A stretch of DNA of 64,000 bases. Origin: Nitrospira sp. GTDB lineage: Bacteria; Nitrospirota; Nitrospiria; Nitrospirales; Nitrospiraceae. The notes under the pieces were generated by a model. That model searched no databases. It saw only the letters and a list, made by a program, of their open reading frames with translations, and was not told the DNA's origin. The stretch is taken from positions 879,001 through 943,000 of the forward strand of contig CP126122.1 in assembly GCA_030123565.1 (NCBI GenBank), in the 5' to 3' direction. How positions within the stretch are numbered: position 1 is the stretch's first letter; every line of letters begins with the position of its first letter. The translations under genes were made by a program, and so were the position numbers. Below are positions 9,058 to 17,543 of the stretch, piece by piece.

Positions 9058-9468
9058 ATGACCACGAATGGAAGCGTGAGGCGGATTCGAATCAAAGTCG
9101 GCGGCGTTCATCTGGATGCGGAATTGAAAGGCACCAGGACGGCGGAGGAAATTTACCGGGCCTTGCCCGCTGAAGGACCGTTGAATGTCTGGGGCGAAGA
9201 GTTCTATTTTAAGATCGCCGGCGTGAAGGACCACCGCGAGACGGCAACGACCCAGGTGAAGGTCGGGGATGTGGCCTTTTGGGGTGCCGGCCAGGTGTTG
9301 GCGATTTTTTTCGGACGGACTCCGATGAGCATGGGTGCCGATCCTGTGCCGGCGGATCGGGTTAATGTGGTGGGACGTGTGTTGGGGGATGCGGCGATCC
9401 TGCGTCAGGCGATGAACGCCGGCACGATCCGAGTGGAACGTGTGGAACAGGGGGCGCCGGTCGGGTAA
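9058..9468 (+). CDS. Cyclophilin-like fold protein (TM1367 type)
   Basis: The protein of 136 residues starts at an ATG preceded by a G-rich stretch. It reads IRIKVGGVHLDAELKGTRTA, then an alpha segment EEIYRALP, NVWGEEFYFKI, a V-x-VGDVAFWGAGQVLAIFFG stretch and VNVVGRVLGD. This pattern (AxLxGTxTAxxIxxALP ... WGdEiYF ... VxxGDiaYWppGxalaiFfG) is that of the small cyclophilin-like Pfam family represented by Thermotoga TM1367. These have a cyclophilin barrel but lack the proline-isomerase active site, and their role is not known. It heads a plus-strand run with two DUF507 genes. Confidence 0.8.
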   Translation: MTTNGSVRRIRIKVGGVHLDAELKGTRTAEEIYRALPAEGPLNVWGEEFYFKIAGVKDHRETATTQVKVGDVAFWGAGQVLAIFFGRTPMSMGADPVPADRVNVVGRVLGDAAILRQAMNAGTIRVERVEQGAPVG

Positions 9469-9517
9469 GGCGGGCAAGATAATCGGCAAGGGAGCCGTCG
9501 GTCGGGAGCGTGAAGCG

Positions 9518-9799
9518 ATGAGGCTGGCCAAAGAGCGCATTCACCACATGGCGGAGTCGTTGATCGCCCGGTTGCACGAGTTGGGGTATCTGGAGGTGAT
9601 CGGGGATCGGAAAGCGCTTCGTGAATCGCTGGAACAGACGATGACCGACGAACTCGCAGTCGAGGATCGCTTGAACGCCGAAGTCCGTCGGCTGATGCAG
9701 ACGTACGAACGGCAAATCGAGCAGGGGCAGGTCGATTACCAGAAGATGTTCACGATGATTAAACAGAAGCTGGTGCGCGAGCGGGGCATCATTTTATAG
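9518..9799 (+). CDS. DUF507 family protein (first of two)
   Basis: The ATG at 9518 (MRLAKERIHHMAESLIARL) gives 93 residues, the usual family size, and matches the DUF507 start pattern of an MRL-x-x-x-K/R-I helix. The rest is highly charged and helical (RKALRESLEQTMTDELAVED, then YERQIEQGQVDYQKMFTMI). An upstream in-frame start would overlap the cyclophilin-like gene and add non-conserved sequence. DUF507 proteins commonly occur as adjacent pairs in Nitrospirota and some Deltaproteobacteria; function is unknown. The second copy follows directly. Confidence 0.75.
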   Translation: MRLAKERIHHMAESLIARLHELGYLEVIGDRKALRESLEQTMTDELAVEDRLNAEVRRLMQTYERQIEQGQVDYQKMFTMIKQKLVRERGIIL

Positions 9800-9888
9800 A
9801 GTGTGGAATTCTGAATGTTGAATGCTGAATTGTGAAAGATAGCGTCTGCCATGCATTGTTCAGCAGGCGCCATTCAATCGGACAGAGC

Positions 9889-10164
9889 GTGATCAGCGAA
9901 GACAAGACCAGTCACCTTTCACATCTCATCCTCGGGGCATTGAAGAAGAACCCCCAATGCCGGCTCAATGAGGATGACGGGAAGGTGTTGCGGGAAATCA
10001 AGCGGGTGCTCGCGGCGGAGTTGGTATTGGAAGCGGAGATCGATCGGAAAGTGCGGGCCAGACTGGCCTCCTATTCCCGGAAAATCGTGGAAGGGAGCTC
10101 CGAATGGGACGTGATGTATCGGAAAGCAGTCGAAGAAGAACAGAAGAAGCGCAACAAACCATAA
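9889..10164 (+). CDS. DUF507 family protein (second of two)
   Basis: The frame contains ISEDKTSHLSHLILGALKK, the typical DUF507 opening, so I place the start at the GTG at 9889 (91 residues). A GTG at 9832 in the same frame would add 19 residues encoded partly by low-complexity intergenic DNA and is less likely. The C-terminal half (EIDRKVRARLASYSRKIVEG followed by SSEWDVMYRKA) parallels the end of the preceding gene, so the two are probably diverged paralogues acting as a pair. The spacer between them contains TGAATGTTGAATGCTGAAT, a low-complexity repeat. Confidence 0.7.
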   Translation: MISEDKTSHLSHLILGALKKNPQCRLNEDDGKVLREIKRVLAAELVLEAEIDRKVRARLASYSRKIVEGSSEWDVMYRKAVEEEQKKRNKP

Positions 10165-10198
10165 TGGGGCGCGAAGATAACCCCGACGAGGTCATGTC

Positions 10199-10639
10199 AT
10201 GAGATTCACCGTATGGATCGCCCTTTGTGTGGTGGTGCTGTCGTTTCCAGCCTGTACCCATTCGAAACCGAAGCCGCTGGTTCCGCTGGAACTGGCCTAC
10301 GGAGCGAATGTCCAGGCGGTCACGCTGAACAGTCAGGGAACGCAGGCGTTCCAGGCCGGCCAAATGGCGGAGGCCAAGGACTATTTCGGGCAGGCCATCA
10401 AGGCGGCACCCGACTCCGGACAGGCGCACTACAATTATGCGCTGGCGTTGAATGCGCTGGGCGAGACGGAAACGGCCCGCCAGCAGTTTATCGAAGCGGC
10501 GAATCTCGCGCCGGGCGACAAGGTGATTTGGGATTCCCCTGCGCTGCGTCCCTTTGGAAGTCCCCAGGCCCAAAAAGGCCCGCCCAGGGAACATCCCTAC
10601 GGGACGCAACGGCCGATGATCGGCAGTGGACCGCGGTAA
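10199..10639 (+). CDS. TPR-repeat lipoprotein or exported protein
   Basis: The product is 146 residues with a hydrophobic N-terminus ending in VLSFPAC, a lipobox-like site though with an unusual Phe-Pro before Ala-Cys. Two tetratricopeptide repeats follow (NSQGTQAFQAGQMAEAKDYF and AHYNYALALNALGETETARQ). The tail, rich in Pro, Gly and Arg, is probably disordered. TPRs of this sort mediate protein contacts in the envelope; no partner can be named. A GAGG ribosome-binding site precedes the ATG. It sits between the DUF507 pair and bcp on the plus strand. Confidence 0.75.
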   Translation: MRFTVWIALCVVVLSFPACTHSKPKPLVPLELAYGANVQAVTLNSQGTQAFQAGQMAEAKDYFGQAIKAAPDSGQAHYNYALALNALGETETARQQFIEAANLAPGDKVIWDSPALRPFGSPQAQKGPPREHPYGTQRPMIGSGPR

Positions 10640-10678
10640 CAGGAATCGGTGACCGAGGGTTGGAGAGGAGACCGCGAC

Positions 10679-11146
10679 ATGGCGAGCGAGTTGGAGGTGG
10701 GAACGAAGGCGCCGGATTTTTCCCTGCCGGATCAGGAGGGAAGCAAGGTGTCGCTGAAGGGCCTCAAAGGCAAGCAAGTGGTGCTGTATTTCTATCCCAA
10801 GGACGATACCTCCGGCTGCACGAAAGAGGCCTGCGACTTTCGAGACAACTTGGCACCGATCAAGAAGGCGGGGGCGGTCGTGCTCGGGGTCAGCATGGAT
10901 GGGAAAGCCTCGCACCAGAAGTTCATCGCCAAATATGGGTTGCCGTTTGCGCTCCTGAGCGATGAAGATGCGGCGATCTGCAAGGCCTATGGAGTGTATA
11001 AAGAGAAGAGCATGTACGGCCGCAAGTACTGGGGCATCGAGCGGAGCACTTTTGTGATCGACGCCGACGGGCGGCTCAAGGCCCTCTTTCGAAAGGTGAA
11101 GGTGCCGGGCCACGTAGACGAGGTGCTCGCTGCGCTGAAGGCCTAG
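10679..11146 (+). CDS. bcp: Thioredoxin-dependent peroxiredoxin BCP
   Basis: The 155-residue product shows the BCP-type peroxiredoxin core: APDFSLPDQEGSKVSLKGL, VVLYFYPKDDTSGCTKEAC with the peroxidatic Cys in SGCTKEAC and a second Cys five residues later as resolving residue, then GVSMDGKASHQKF and an RSTFVIDADG strand. These cytoplasmic enzymes reduce hydrogen peroxide and organic hydroperoxides with thioredoxin. Start at ATG 10679 after GGAGAGGAG. Neighbours give no special context beyond an unbroken run of plus-strand housekeeping genes. Confidence 0.93.
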   Translation: MASELEVGTKAPDFSLPDQEGSKVSLKGLKGKQVVLYFYPKDDTSGCTKEACDFRDNLAPIKKAGAVVLGVSMDGKASHQKFIAKYGLPFALLSDEDAAICKAYGVYKEKSMYGRKYWGIERSTFVIDADGRLKALFRKVKVPGHVDEVLAALKA

Positions 11147-11189
11147 CCATGCCGCAGGGACTTCATGCCGCCGCTTGTTCTGATCACAC

Positions 11190-11432
11190 ATGGATCCGCT
11201 GGAAAAAACCTCCCATGCCTACCGCGCCGCCGCGCTCTCCATCTTGCCTGGCCTGGGCCACCTCTATATCGGGGAAAAGCGGGGCGGTCCCCTGCTTCTG
11301 GCCGGCATCCTGCTGATTTTTCTGTGGGCCTATATCTTGCCGCTCGCCCTCGTGCCGTTGATCGGTTTGATCCTGTTTTGCATGGGTGATACCTATCTCA
11401 CCGTCAGCCGTGATCGCGGACTCCTCGCCTAA
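11190..11432 (+). CDS. Small two-helix membrane protein (TM2/DUF5683-like)
   Basis: The 80-residue product has a short polar head (MDPLEKTSHAYRAA), then ALSILPGLGHLYIGEKRGG, a turn motif seen in TM2-like and DUF5683-like small membrane proteins, and a hydrophobic hairpin (PLLLAGILLIFLWAYILPLA with a second segment LVPLIGLILFCMGDTYLTV). It is predicted to span the inner membrane. No strong ribosome-binding site is seen, but the coding pattern and motif argue it is real. Function unknown. Confidence 0.6.
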   Translation: MDPLEKTSHAYRAAALSILPGLGHLYIGEKRGGPLLLAGILLIFLWAYILPLALVPLIGLILFCMGDTYLTVSRDRGLLA

Positions 11433-11471
11433 GCAAGGCTCGTGATGTTCTTGAGAGGTCGGGAGAGATTT

Positions 11472-12341
11472 ATGACGAAATCACTCCGTCTTGGTCTGCG
11501 CCGGGTCTTGGCAACCCTCTTGGTCTGTTGGACGATCGGTGTCACGGCTGAGGCTGCTGATAAGGTTGCCGGCAGCCTGACCGTGAAGGATGCCCTGACA
11601 TTGCCGAATCAAGCCGTTCGGATCGAAGCCCGGTTGACCGGGACAACTCATCCGGGAGGCCAGGCAGTGGGAGGTGTCTCGCTTCAGTTGCACATCGACG
11701 GCAAGCCGGTGGCGACAGCCAAAACGAATGACGGTGGTCAGGCCTTTTTCGACTATAGACCAAAAATGCGGGGGACCAACGTCATCAGTGTGACGGTCAA
11801 CGATCCTTCGCCGGTCGAGGCGGGGAAGGCCGAAGCGACGTTATTCGTGTGGGAACGTCGGCGTCCGATCCTCTTGGTCGAGGTAGCTGCGCTCAGGCAA
11901 ACCGACAGCCCACCATCATCCCCTGGTTCCCCCGCATCGACCGCCCCGGGGTCCGGACCGTCGGCCCAGGCGGTTGCGGGCGCGGCGGAAGAACTGTCGC
12001 GTCTGACTCAGTATTACTACAACCTGGTCTATGTGCCGGGAGGCGACCAGTCGACGGAGGTTGCTTCAGTCGAAGCCATCCGCCGATGGTTGGCGTCCAA
12101 CCAGTTTCCGCCCGGTCTCGTCTTGATGCCGCTCTCCGGAGGCCTGAGTGCCGCGCTCGATGCCTTCAAACAGGATGGCTGGACGGCGATGAAAACCGGT
12201 ATCGGGCGCACCAGGTCCTTTGCGGAACTGTTGCTCCAGCATCGGATGGACGTGGTCGTGGTGCCCGAATTGCCCACAGGCGAATTGCCCCGGAAGGCCA
12301 AGGCGGCGAAGGATTGGAAAGAGGTAAGAAAGAAGTTGTAG
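11472..12341 (+). CDS. Exported protein with an Ig-like domain
   Basis: I place the start at ATG 11472 after GGGAGAG; an upstream ATG at 11442 is possible. The N-terminus MTKSLRLGLRRVLATLLVCW with TAEAA is a signal peptide. Residues about 35-135 form a beta-sandwich-like segment (VRIEARLTG, VSLQLHIDGKPVATAKTNDG, AFFDYRPKMRGTNVISVTV) typical of invasin or Ig-like repeats. A Pro/Ser/Gly-rich linker follows, then an alpha/beta C-terminal domain (from SRLTQYYYNLVYVPG) containing VEAIRRWLASNQFPPGLVLM and LLLQHRMDVVVVPELP. That domain resembles a HAD-like or similar Rossmann-type layout, but I cannot identify it. Periplasmic location likely; function unknown. Confidence 0.65.
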   Translation: MTKSLRLGLRRVLATLLVCWTIGVTAEAADKVAGSLTVKDALTLPNQAVRIEARLTGTTHPGGQAVGGVSLQLHIDGKPVATAKTNDGGQAFFDYRPKMRGTNVISVTVNDPSPVEAGKAEATLFVWERRRPILLVEVAALRQTDSPPSSPGSPASTAPGSGPSAQAVAGAAEELSRLTQYYYNLVYVPGGDQSTEVASVEAIRRWLASNQFPPGLVLMPLSGGLSAALDAFKQDGWTAMKTGIGRTRSFAELLLQHRMDVVVVPELPTGELPRKAKAAKDWKEVRKKL

Positions 12342-12343
12342 GT

Positions 12344-12428
12344 GGTGTCCGGATGGCCATGTGCTCGCAGAACGCGCACCTCGGAAGGTGCGCGTCCGAT
12401 GCGCGCAGGGCATGGCCACTCGGACACC
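12344..12428. repeat. Inverted-repeat element, copy A of a dispersed family
   Basis: The ends GGTGTCCG-g-ATGGCCATG and CATGGCCA-ct-CGGACACC are near-perfect inverted repeats. The centre holds a perfect 10-bp hairpin, ACGCGCACCT-CGGA-AGGTGCGCGT. The words CTCGCAGAACGCGCA (12364-12378) and CGTCCGATGCGCGCAG recur at 28394-28440, so this is a repeat family and not a one-off terminator. It starts two bases after the stop of the preceding gene and could also end its transcript. Confidence 0.75.
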
Positions 12429-12580
12429 ATGTGTGAGACAGGAGTAGGAGGTGCGAGGGCTCGTGATCAGCAGAGAGTCCTGCTGGAGATTCATGGCAAG
12501 GGGCGATTCACTCCCAGAACGAATCATGTTATGTTCAGCGCCCGACAGTGGTTCATCTCATTGAAGGAGTAGGAGTCGGT

Positions 12581-13360
12581 ATGTTGTTGGAAGGGAAGAA
12601 GGGCCTCATCATCGGTGTGGCCAATAAACACAGCATCGCCTGGGCGATCGCGCAGGCAGCGGCGCGTGAAGGCGCAGAATTGATGTTCAACTATCAGAAC
12701 GAGCGGTTGCGCGAAAACGTTGAAGAATTGGTGCAGACCCTGCCCGGCGCATCGGCCTCGGCGTGCGACGTCGGAGATGACGGCCAGATCGAGGCGTTGG
12801 TGAAGGAAGCCGGACGGAAATTGGGCCGGCTGGATTTTCTGGTCCATTCCATCGCCTTTGCCCCGCGGGAAGAACTGACGGGAGCGTTTCTGAATACCAC
12901 CCGCCAGGGTTTTTCGACGGCCCTCGATGTGAGCGCCTATTCCCTCGTGGCCGTCACCCGGGCGGCTGTCCCATTGATGACGGAGGGCGGGTCGGTCGTC
13001 ACCTTGACCTATCTTGGGAGTGAGCGGGTCGTGCCCCATTACAATGTGATGGGCGTGGCCAAGGCGGCGCTGGAGGCGACGGTGCGCTACTTGGCGAACG
13101 ATCTGGGGCCGAAGAACATCCGGGTCAATGCGGTCTCTGCCGGGCCGATCAAGACGTTGGCGGCGCGGGGCGTGTCCGGAATCAGCAAGATGGTCGACCA
13201 CCACCGTGCCTTTGCCCCGCTCCGGCGGGCGACCGAGCAGGGCGAGGTCGGCGATACGGCGCTGTTTTTGGTCAGTCCATTGGGCCGCGGCATCACCGGA
13301 GAGGTGATCTACGTCGATGGGGGGTACCATATTCTTGGGTCGCTGGCTTCCGTCGACTAG
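12581..13360 (+). CDS. fabI: Enoyl-[acyl-carrier-protein] reductase (NADH), FabI
   Basis: The 259-residue protein is a short-chain dehydrogenase-fold enoyl-ACP reductase that performs the last reduction of fatty-acid elongation. It shows the FabI nucleotide site (LIIGVANKHSIAWAIAQAAA, a Gly-x5-Ser-Ile-Ala-Trp-Ala pattern), the LVHSIAFAPREEL loop, and the catalytic Tyr-x6-Lys in HYNVMGVAKAALEATVRYLA. The ending GEVIYVDGGYHILG is also typical. The ATG at 12581 follows GGAGTAGGAG. It stands after the inverted-repeat element and probably has its own promoter in the 12429-12580 spacer. Confidence 0.95.
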   Translation: MLLEGKKGLIIGVANKHSIAWAIAQAAAREGAELMFNYQNERLRENVEELVQTLPGASASACDVGDDGQIEALVKEAGRKLGRLDFLVHSIAFAPREELTGAFLNTTRQGFSTALDVSAYSLVAVTRAAVPLMTEGGSVVTLTYLGSERVVPHYNVMGVAKAALEATVRYLANDLGPKNIRVNAVSAGPIKTLAARGVSGISKMVDHHRAFAPLRRATEQGEVGDTALFLVSPLGRGITGEVIYVDGGYHILGSLASVD

Positions 13361-13421
13361 GAATCCGACGCCTCTACCCAGACGCTCCCGGTCGAGCAAC
13401 TTGTTGAGACGAGATCAGGCC

Positions 13422-14315
13422 ATGCCTCCGCGCCGGCTGGTCCTTCCATCTCCATCCCTGGTCCTGATCATCACATTGCTCTGTGCTGTCTCTGCCCAGC
13501 CGGCCGCTTCCGCGGAACCGTCCGATCGGGAAGAGGAAGGCTTGGTGGGAGCAGTCCGGTCCGTCGAAACCAGAGAAAGTCTGCTGGTGCAAACCGATCG
13601 ATTCGACTCAGGTGGGCGCCTCATCGAACGGATTCAGGGCGGCGTGGAGACCTCGCCTGGCTTGTGGCCGCTCCGCTTTCTCTACAGCTATGACCAAGCC
13701 GGCAGGCGGATCTCCGAAACGGTGTGGGACGGGCGGGGCGAACTCGTGAAGGAAACGCGGTACGGCTACGATGACCGCGGCGATCGATCGGCTGAAGTGG
13801 CGGTCTGGGGGGACGGTACGTTTGAGAATGCCTCCCTGTACAATTATGATGAGGCGCCCCGGCGGACCCAGGGGCTTCACTACAATGCCGTAAGGGTCAT
13901 CAATCGCAACCTGTTTGCCTACGATAGCAGGGGACGGTTGGTGCGGGAGCGGTTCGAACGTAACTATCGGTACGATGCCGTCGGGAATCAGGTGGTCACG
14001 TCCGATCGGTTCGATGCGGGGTACGAAGTGGCCACGATCTATGACGACCAGGGACTGGTCCGTGAAAAGGTCGTGTCGGACCTCGCAGGCCGGAGACAGG
14101 GCCAGTCCCTGTTTCGTTACGACGAGCGAGGCAACCAGGTCGAAGAGCGCATCTCCGATGCCGGCGGACGGATCACCGACCGGAAAGCCTATCACTACGA
14201 ATACGATGCGGTGGGGAATTGGATCAAGGAAACCGCCGAATGGTATGAAGTGGTCGGTACCCGTGAGACCCTCAAGCAATCCCACGTCCGCGAGCGCAGC
14301 ATCACGTACCACTGA
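13422..14315 (+). CDS. Exported YD-repeat (RHS-like) protein
   Basis: The 297-residue protein has a signal peptide (LVLIITLLCAVSAQPAASA). Its body is built from YD/RHS-type repeats: FLYSYDQAGRRISETVWDG, TRYGYDDRGDRSAEVAV, LFAYDSRGRLVRERF, YRYDAVGNQVVTSDRF, SLFRYDERGNQVEERI and YHYEYDAVGNWIKETAEWY. Such repeats form extended beta-sheet shells that bind carbohydrate or encapsulate toxins, but there is no RHS core hyper-conserved motif or C-terminal toxin here. It begins 61 bases after fabI on the same strand. A periplasmic or surface structural role is likely. Confidence 0.8.
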   Translation: MPPRRLVLPSPSLVLIITLLCAVSAQPAASAEPSDREEEGLVGAVRSVETRESLLVQTDRFDSGGRLIERIQGGVETSPGLWPLRFLYSYDQAGRRISETVWDGRGELVKETRYGYDDRGDRSAEVAVWGDGTFENASLYNYDEAPRRTQGLHYNAVRVINRNLFAYDSRGRLVRERFERNYRYDAVGNQVVTSDRFDAGYEVATIYDDQGLVREKVVSDLAGRRQGQSLFRYDERGNQVEERISDAGGRITDRKAYHYEYDAVGNWIKETAEWYEVVGTRETLKQSHVRERSITYH

Positions 14316-14430
14316 CTCGTCCCGCCTGCCGTTCCATCGTCTGTATTCTGTCCTCATCACCTCCTTCCTTTTTCTCTCCCATTTCCTTTACGATGCCTTT
14401 GAATAGGTTCCTCTATGTGAGGCAAGGTGG

Positions 14431-15792
14431 ATGAAGGCGAAGACCACGTTTCATTGCCAAGCCTGCGGGCACCAGGCGCCGCGCTGGCTCGGACGTTGCC
14501 CCGACTGCGCAGGCTGGAATACCTTCAAGGAAGAGCGCCTGCCAGCGACTCCCAAAGGCCGCCAAGCCATGCCGAAAACGGCGGTGGCATCGGCCATGCC
14601 GATCTCCGACATCGAAATCGTGGGCGAACCGCGGCGCGGTACCGGCATGGGCGAGTTCGACCGCGTCCTGGGCGGAGGGGTGGTGCCGGGGTCCGTGATT
14701 TTAATCGGCGGCGATCCCGGCATCGGCAAGACCACGCTGTTGTTGCAGGCCTTGCCGCTCCTCGCGGCGGCCGGCGAGCAGGTCCTCTATGTCTCGGGCG
14801 AAGAGTCTCCCCGCCAGATCAAGATGCGGGGCCAGCGCCTGGGCATCGGCGGCAAGCAGCTGCTGATCCTCGGAGAAACGTCGCTTGAACAGATTCTCAA
14901 GTCCATCCAGGAGGTGCAGCCGGCGGCGGTGGTGGTGGATTCGATCCAGACAGTCTATACGGAGCAGCTCACGTCCGCCCCTGGGAGCATCAGCCAGGTG
15001 CAGGAGGTGGCGGGGCAACTGATGTGGTTCGCCAAGCGCAGCCACGTGCCGGTCTTCATCATCGGCCATGTCACAAAAGAAGGCGCCATTGCCGGGCCGC
15101 GACTCCTGGAACATATCGTCGATACGGTGTTGTATTTTGAAGGGGACAAGGGCCACAGCTACCGCATTCTACGGGCGGTAAAAAACCGGTTCGGTTCGAC
15201 GAACGAGATCGGGGTTTTCGAAATGAAGGAGGGCGGGCTGGAGGAAGTCAGCAATCCCTCCGAGTTGTTTCTGGCCGAGCGGCCGCAACGGAGCACCGGC
15301 TCCGTGGTGGTGTCCAGCCTGGAGGGGACGAGGCCGATCCTGGTCGAGTTGCAGGCGCTGGTGTCCGGGACCAATTATGCGATGCCTAAGCGGATGGCCA
15401 ACGGTGTGGAGCCCAACCGGCTCTCTCTGTTGCTGGCCGTGATGGAAAAGCGGTTAGGCATGCACCTCTCGGGACAGGATGTCTATGTGAACGTGGTCGG
15501 CGGGATCCACATCGACGAACCGGCCATCGACTTGGGCATTGTGGCGGCGGTCACGTCGAGCCTGCGCGAGAGCCCGATCGATTTTACGACGCTCGTGATG
15601 GGCGAGGTCGGGCTGGGGGGAGAGGTTCGGGCGATCAGTCAGGCTGAGCTGCGGATTCGCGAGGCGGCGAAGATGGGATTCAAACGTTGCCTGTTGCCGG
15701 AGCGGAACATGGTGAAGCTGGAGCAAGTCGAGGGCATTGAATTGATCGGGATCCATGAAGTCGGAGACGCGCTCGATGCGGTACTGGCCTGA
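14431..15792 (+). CDS. radA: DNA repair protein RadA
   Basis: The 453-residue product is full length. It has an N-terminal zinc ribbon (CQACGHQAPRWLGRCPDC), the RecA-like ATPase with Walker A GGDPGIGKTTLLLQ, the RadA-specific KNRFGSTNEIGVFEM motif, and a C-terminal Lon-protease-like domain (NVVGGIHIDEPAIDLGIVAA). RadA promotes branch migration and processing of recombination intermediates with RecA. AAGGTGG precedes the ATG at suitable distance. The downstream lipoprotein gene starts within its last codons, so the two are translationally close. Confidence 0.97.
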   Translation: MKAKTTFHCQACGHQAPRWLGRCPDCAGWNTFKEERLPATPKGRQAMPKTAVASAMPISDIEIVGEPRRGTGMGEFDRVLGGGVVPGSVILIGGDPGIGKTTLLLQALPLLAAAGEQVLYVSGEESPRQIKMRGQRLGIGGKQLLILGETSLEQILKSIQEVQPAAVVVDSIQTVYTEQLTSAPGSISQVQEVAGQLMWFAKRSHVPVFIIGHVTKEGAIAGPRLLEHIVDTVLYFEGDKGHSYRILRAVKNRFGSTNEIGVFEMKEGGLEEVSNPSELFLAERPQRSTGSVVVSSLEGTRPILVELQALVSGTNYAMPKRMANGVEPNRLSLLLAVMEKRLGMHLSGQDVYVNVVGGIHIDEPAIDLGIVAAVTSSLRESPIDFTTLVMGEVGLGGEVRAISQAELRIREAAKMGFKRCLLPERNMVKLEQVEGIELIGIHEVGDALDAVLA

Positions 15793-16660
15793 GGGAAAAA
15801 GGAAAAGCGAAAAAGTAAAAAGTCGTGAGAGGGTTCTTTTTGCCTTTTTCCTTTTTACCTTTTCCTTTGGTGCTCTACCCGGTTGCGGTCTGTTCACCAT
15901 CCGCGATGACGTTCCGCTTAAAGAGGCGACGGCCGAACAACTGACCGCGCGGCTGCAGGAGCAGCGCGGTGAGGTCAAGACGATCAAGGGACTGTTCAGC
16001 GCGAAGATGACGGGCGGCTTCTTGCCCATCGGGCAGCGGGTGCAGGGCACCGTGTTCTATCAACGTCCCGATGCCATCCGGTTGCGCGGTTTCACGACCG
16101 TGGGAAGCGAGTTGTTCGAGTTCGTGCAGATCGACGATCAGTTCAAGCTCCGGCTGCCGACCATGGGGCGCGAGGTGATCGGCCGGCCATCCGAGGCGGA
16201 TCGTCTGGGCAATTTGACACGCCCGTTTCAGTTGAGTGTCTGGGCGATGAGCGGGATCATCGGCACGCAGGCCGTGGGCCCGCAGGAGCAGGTGCGGTTG
16301 ACGGAAGACGGCGACCGCTACAGGCTGGATGTCTTGGCGCGCGCGGTGCAGAATGGAACCGAGCCGGTGGTCATAAGACGGATCTGGTTCGAACGGCGCA
16401 ATCTGTTGGTCGTGCAGGAAGAACGGGTTTCTCCGGCCGGTGAGATTGAAGCGACGATGCAGTTCGACGACTATCGGGCGGTCGGCGCTTCCGACGGGAC
16501 CCAAGCCGCAACCGCCCAAGCGTCTGCGGTGGACAGGCGGATCATGCGGCCCTTTGCCATTCGCATGACCGATGGGCAAGGATCCGGCAGCCTGCAGGTG
16601 ACCTTTCACGAATTGATTCCGAACGAACCGCTCAAGCCGGGCGACCTCGGGCGGGTATGA
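15776..16660 (+). CDS. LolB/DUF4292-like outer-membrane lipoprotein
   Basis: The start is an ATG at 15776 (or 15755), overlapping the end of radA. After an Arg/Lys-rich head comes the hydrophobic FAFFLFTFSFGALPGC, whose final Cys is a lipobox. The mature part has the unclosed beta-barrel pattern of LolB/LolA-like lipid-binding proteins (VKTIKGLFSAKMTG, VQGTVFYQRPDAIRLRGFT, GSELFEFVQIDDQFKLRLP and the later IWFERRNLLVVQEERV). It is plausibly involved in moving lipids or lipoproteins to the outer membrane. Oddly, the signal peptide is encoded by an A/T-rich inverted low-complexity repeat (15795-15873). It leads into tsaB with a 33-base gap. Confidence 0.7.
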   Translation: MRYWPEGKRKSEKVKSRERVLFAFFLFTFSFGALPGCGLFTIRDDVPLKEATAEQLTARLQEQRGEVKTIKGLFSAKMTGGFLPIGQRVQGTVFYQRPDAIRLRGFTTVGSELFEFVQIDDQFKLRLPTMGREVIGRPSEADRLGNLTRPFQLSVWAMSGIIGTQAVGPQEQVRLTEDGDRYRLDVLARAVQNGTEPVVIRRIWFERRNLLVVQEERVSPAGEIEATMQFDDYRAVGASDGTQAATAQASAVDRRIMRPFAIRMTDGQGSGSLQVTFHELIPNEPLKPGDLGRV

Positions 16661-16693
16661 CGGGTATGAGTAGGTAGGAAGGCGGCGTCACCG

Positions 16694-17500
16694 ATGCATC
16701 TTCTGGCTATCGATACGGCGACGGCATGGCAAAGCGTGGCGCTGTTACAAGACGAGCGGGTGCTGGCACTGGTCGAACAGGATGCTGAGGGCTCCCATGC
16801 GCGCAGGCTGATGGGCGCCATCGACCGGGTGCTTAAGGATGCGGGACTGTCGTTGCAGGTTCTGCAGGGGCTGGCCCTGTCGATCGGGCCAGGGTCGTTC
16901 ACCGGCCTGCGGGTGGGACTGGCGACCCTGTTGGGTTTTCGGTCGGTCATGGGAACGCCGGTGGTACCGGTGCCGACCCTGGAGGCCATGGCTTGGAATC
17001 TGCGCACTGTGTCAGGACTGCTCGTGCCGGTGCTCAAGAGCCGGAAGAATGAAGTGTACTGGGCCGCCTACGAGTGGCTGCCTGGGGCTGTGTTGCATCG
17101 ACACATGGGCGAACGGGTGGGGCCTCCGTCATCGGTTGCTCAGGCGCTGCAAGGAGCAACAGCCTGTACGTTGTTCGGGGATGGTTGGCAAGCCTATGGG
17201 CTGGAGATCCGGCAGGCCATCGAGTCCGTCGGAGGAAAACCGCAGGAGGTTGCGTCGGAACAGCAACGTCCCTCTGCCGTCAGCGTGGCCCTCGCGGCGA
17301 GGCTGCGGTTTGAGCGCGGCGAGGTGGCGGGACAGAGCCCCGCCCCACTCTATGGGCAGCGGGCCGAGGCGGAAGTGAAGTTCGACGAACTGCAGGGGCT
17401 ATCGGCGGTCGAGCGGCGGCGGCAACGGGTGGCGGGCAAGAGGGGGCGAAGCCGACGGCCTGTCGATCGTGGAAGCGCCGCCGCACGCACAAGGAAATAG
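16694..17500 (+). CDS. tsaB: tRNA threonylcarbamoyladenosine biosynthesis protein TsaB
   Basis: The protein begins MHLLAIDTATAWQSVAL and contains the family signature SIGPGSFTGLRVGLATLLGF, with the ASKHA-type fold continuing through VPVPTLEAMAWNL and VLKSRKNEVYWAAY. TsaB is the scaffold partner of TsaD in adding threonylcarbamoyl to A37 of ANN-reading tRNAs. Length 268 is slightly longer than usual because of a basic C-terminal tail (RRRQRVAGKRGRSRR). rimI follows, the classical neighbour of tsaB. Confidence 0.93.
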   Translation: MHLLAIDTATAWQSVALLQDERVLALVEQDAEGSHARRLMGAIDRVLKDAGLSLQVLQGLALSIGPGSFTGLRVGLATLLGFRSVMGTPVVPVPTLEAMAWNLRTVSGLLVPVLKSRKNEVYWAAYEWLPGAVLHRHMGERVGPPSSVAQALQGATACTLFGDGWQAYGLEIRQAIESVGGKPQEVASEQQRPSAVSVALAARLRFERGEVAGQSPAPLYGQRAEAEVKFDELQGLSAVERRRQRVAGKRGRSRRPVDRGSAAARTRK

Positions 17501-17543
17501 GCCGGTGGTGGTGCAGACTGGTCGTGCGGGAGGTCGAGAAGAG

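Noticed and set aside
9998..11191. Minus-strand frame of about 397 codons opposite the TPR lipoprotein and bcp genes
   Set aside because: The plus strand carries bcp with an intact active site; the antisense translation shows no recognisable domain.
13422..14315. RHS/YD-repeat gene as a polymorphic toxin
   Set aside because: There is no RHS core signature, no toxin domain at the C-terminus and no immunity gene downstream.
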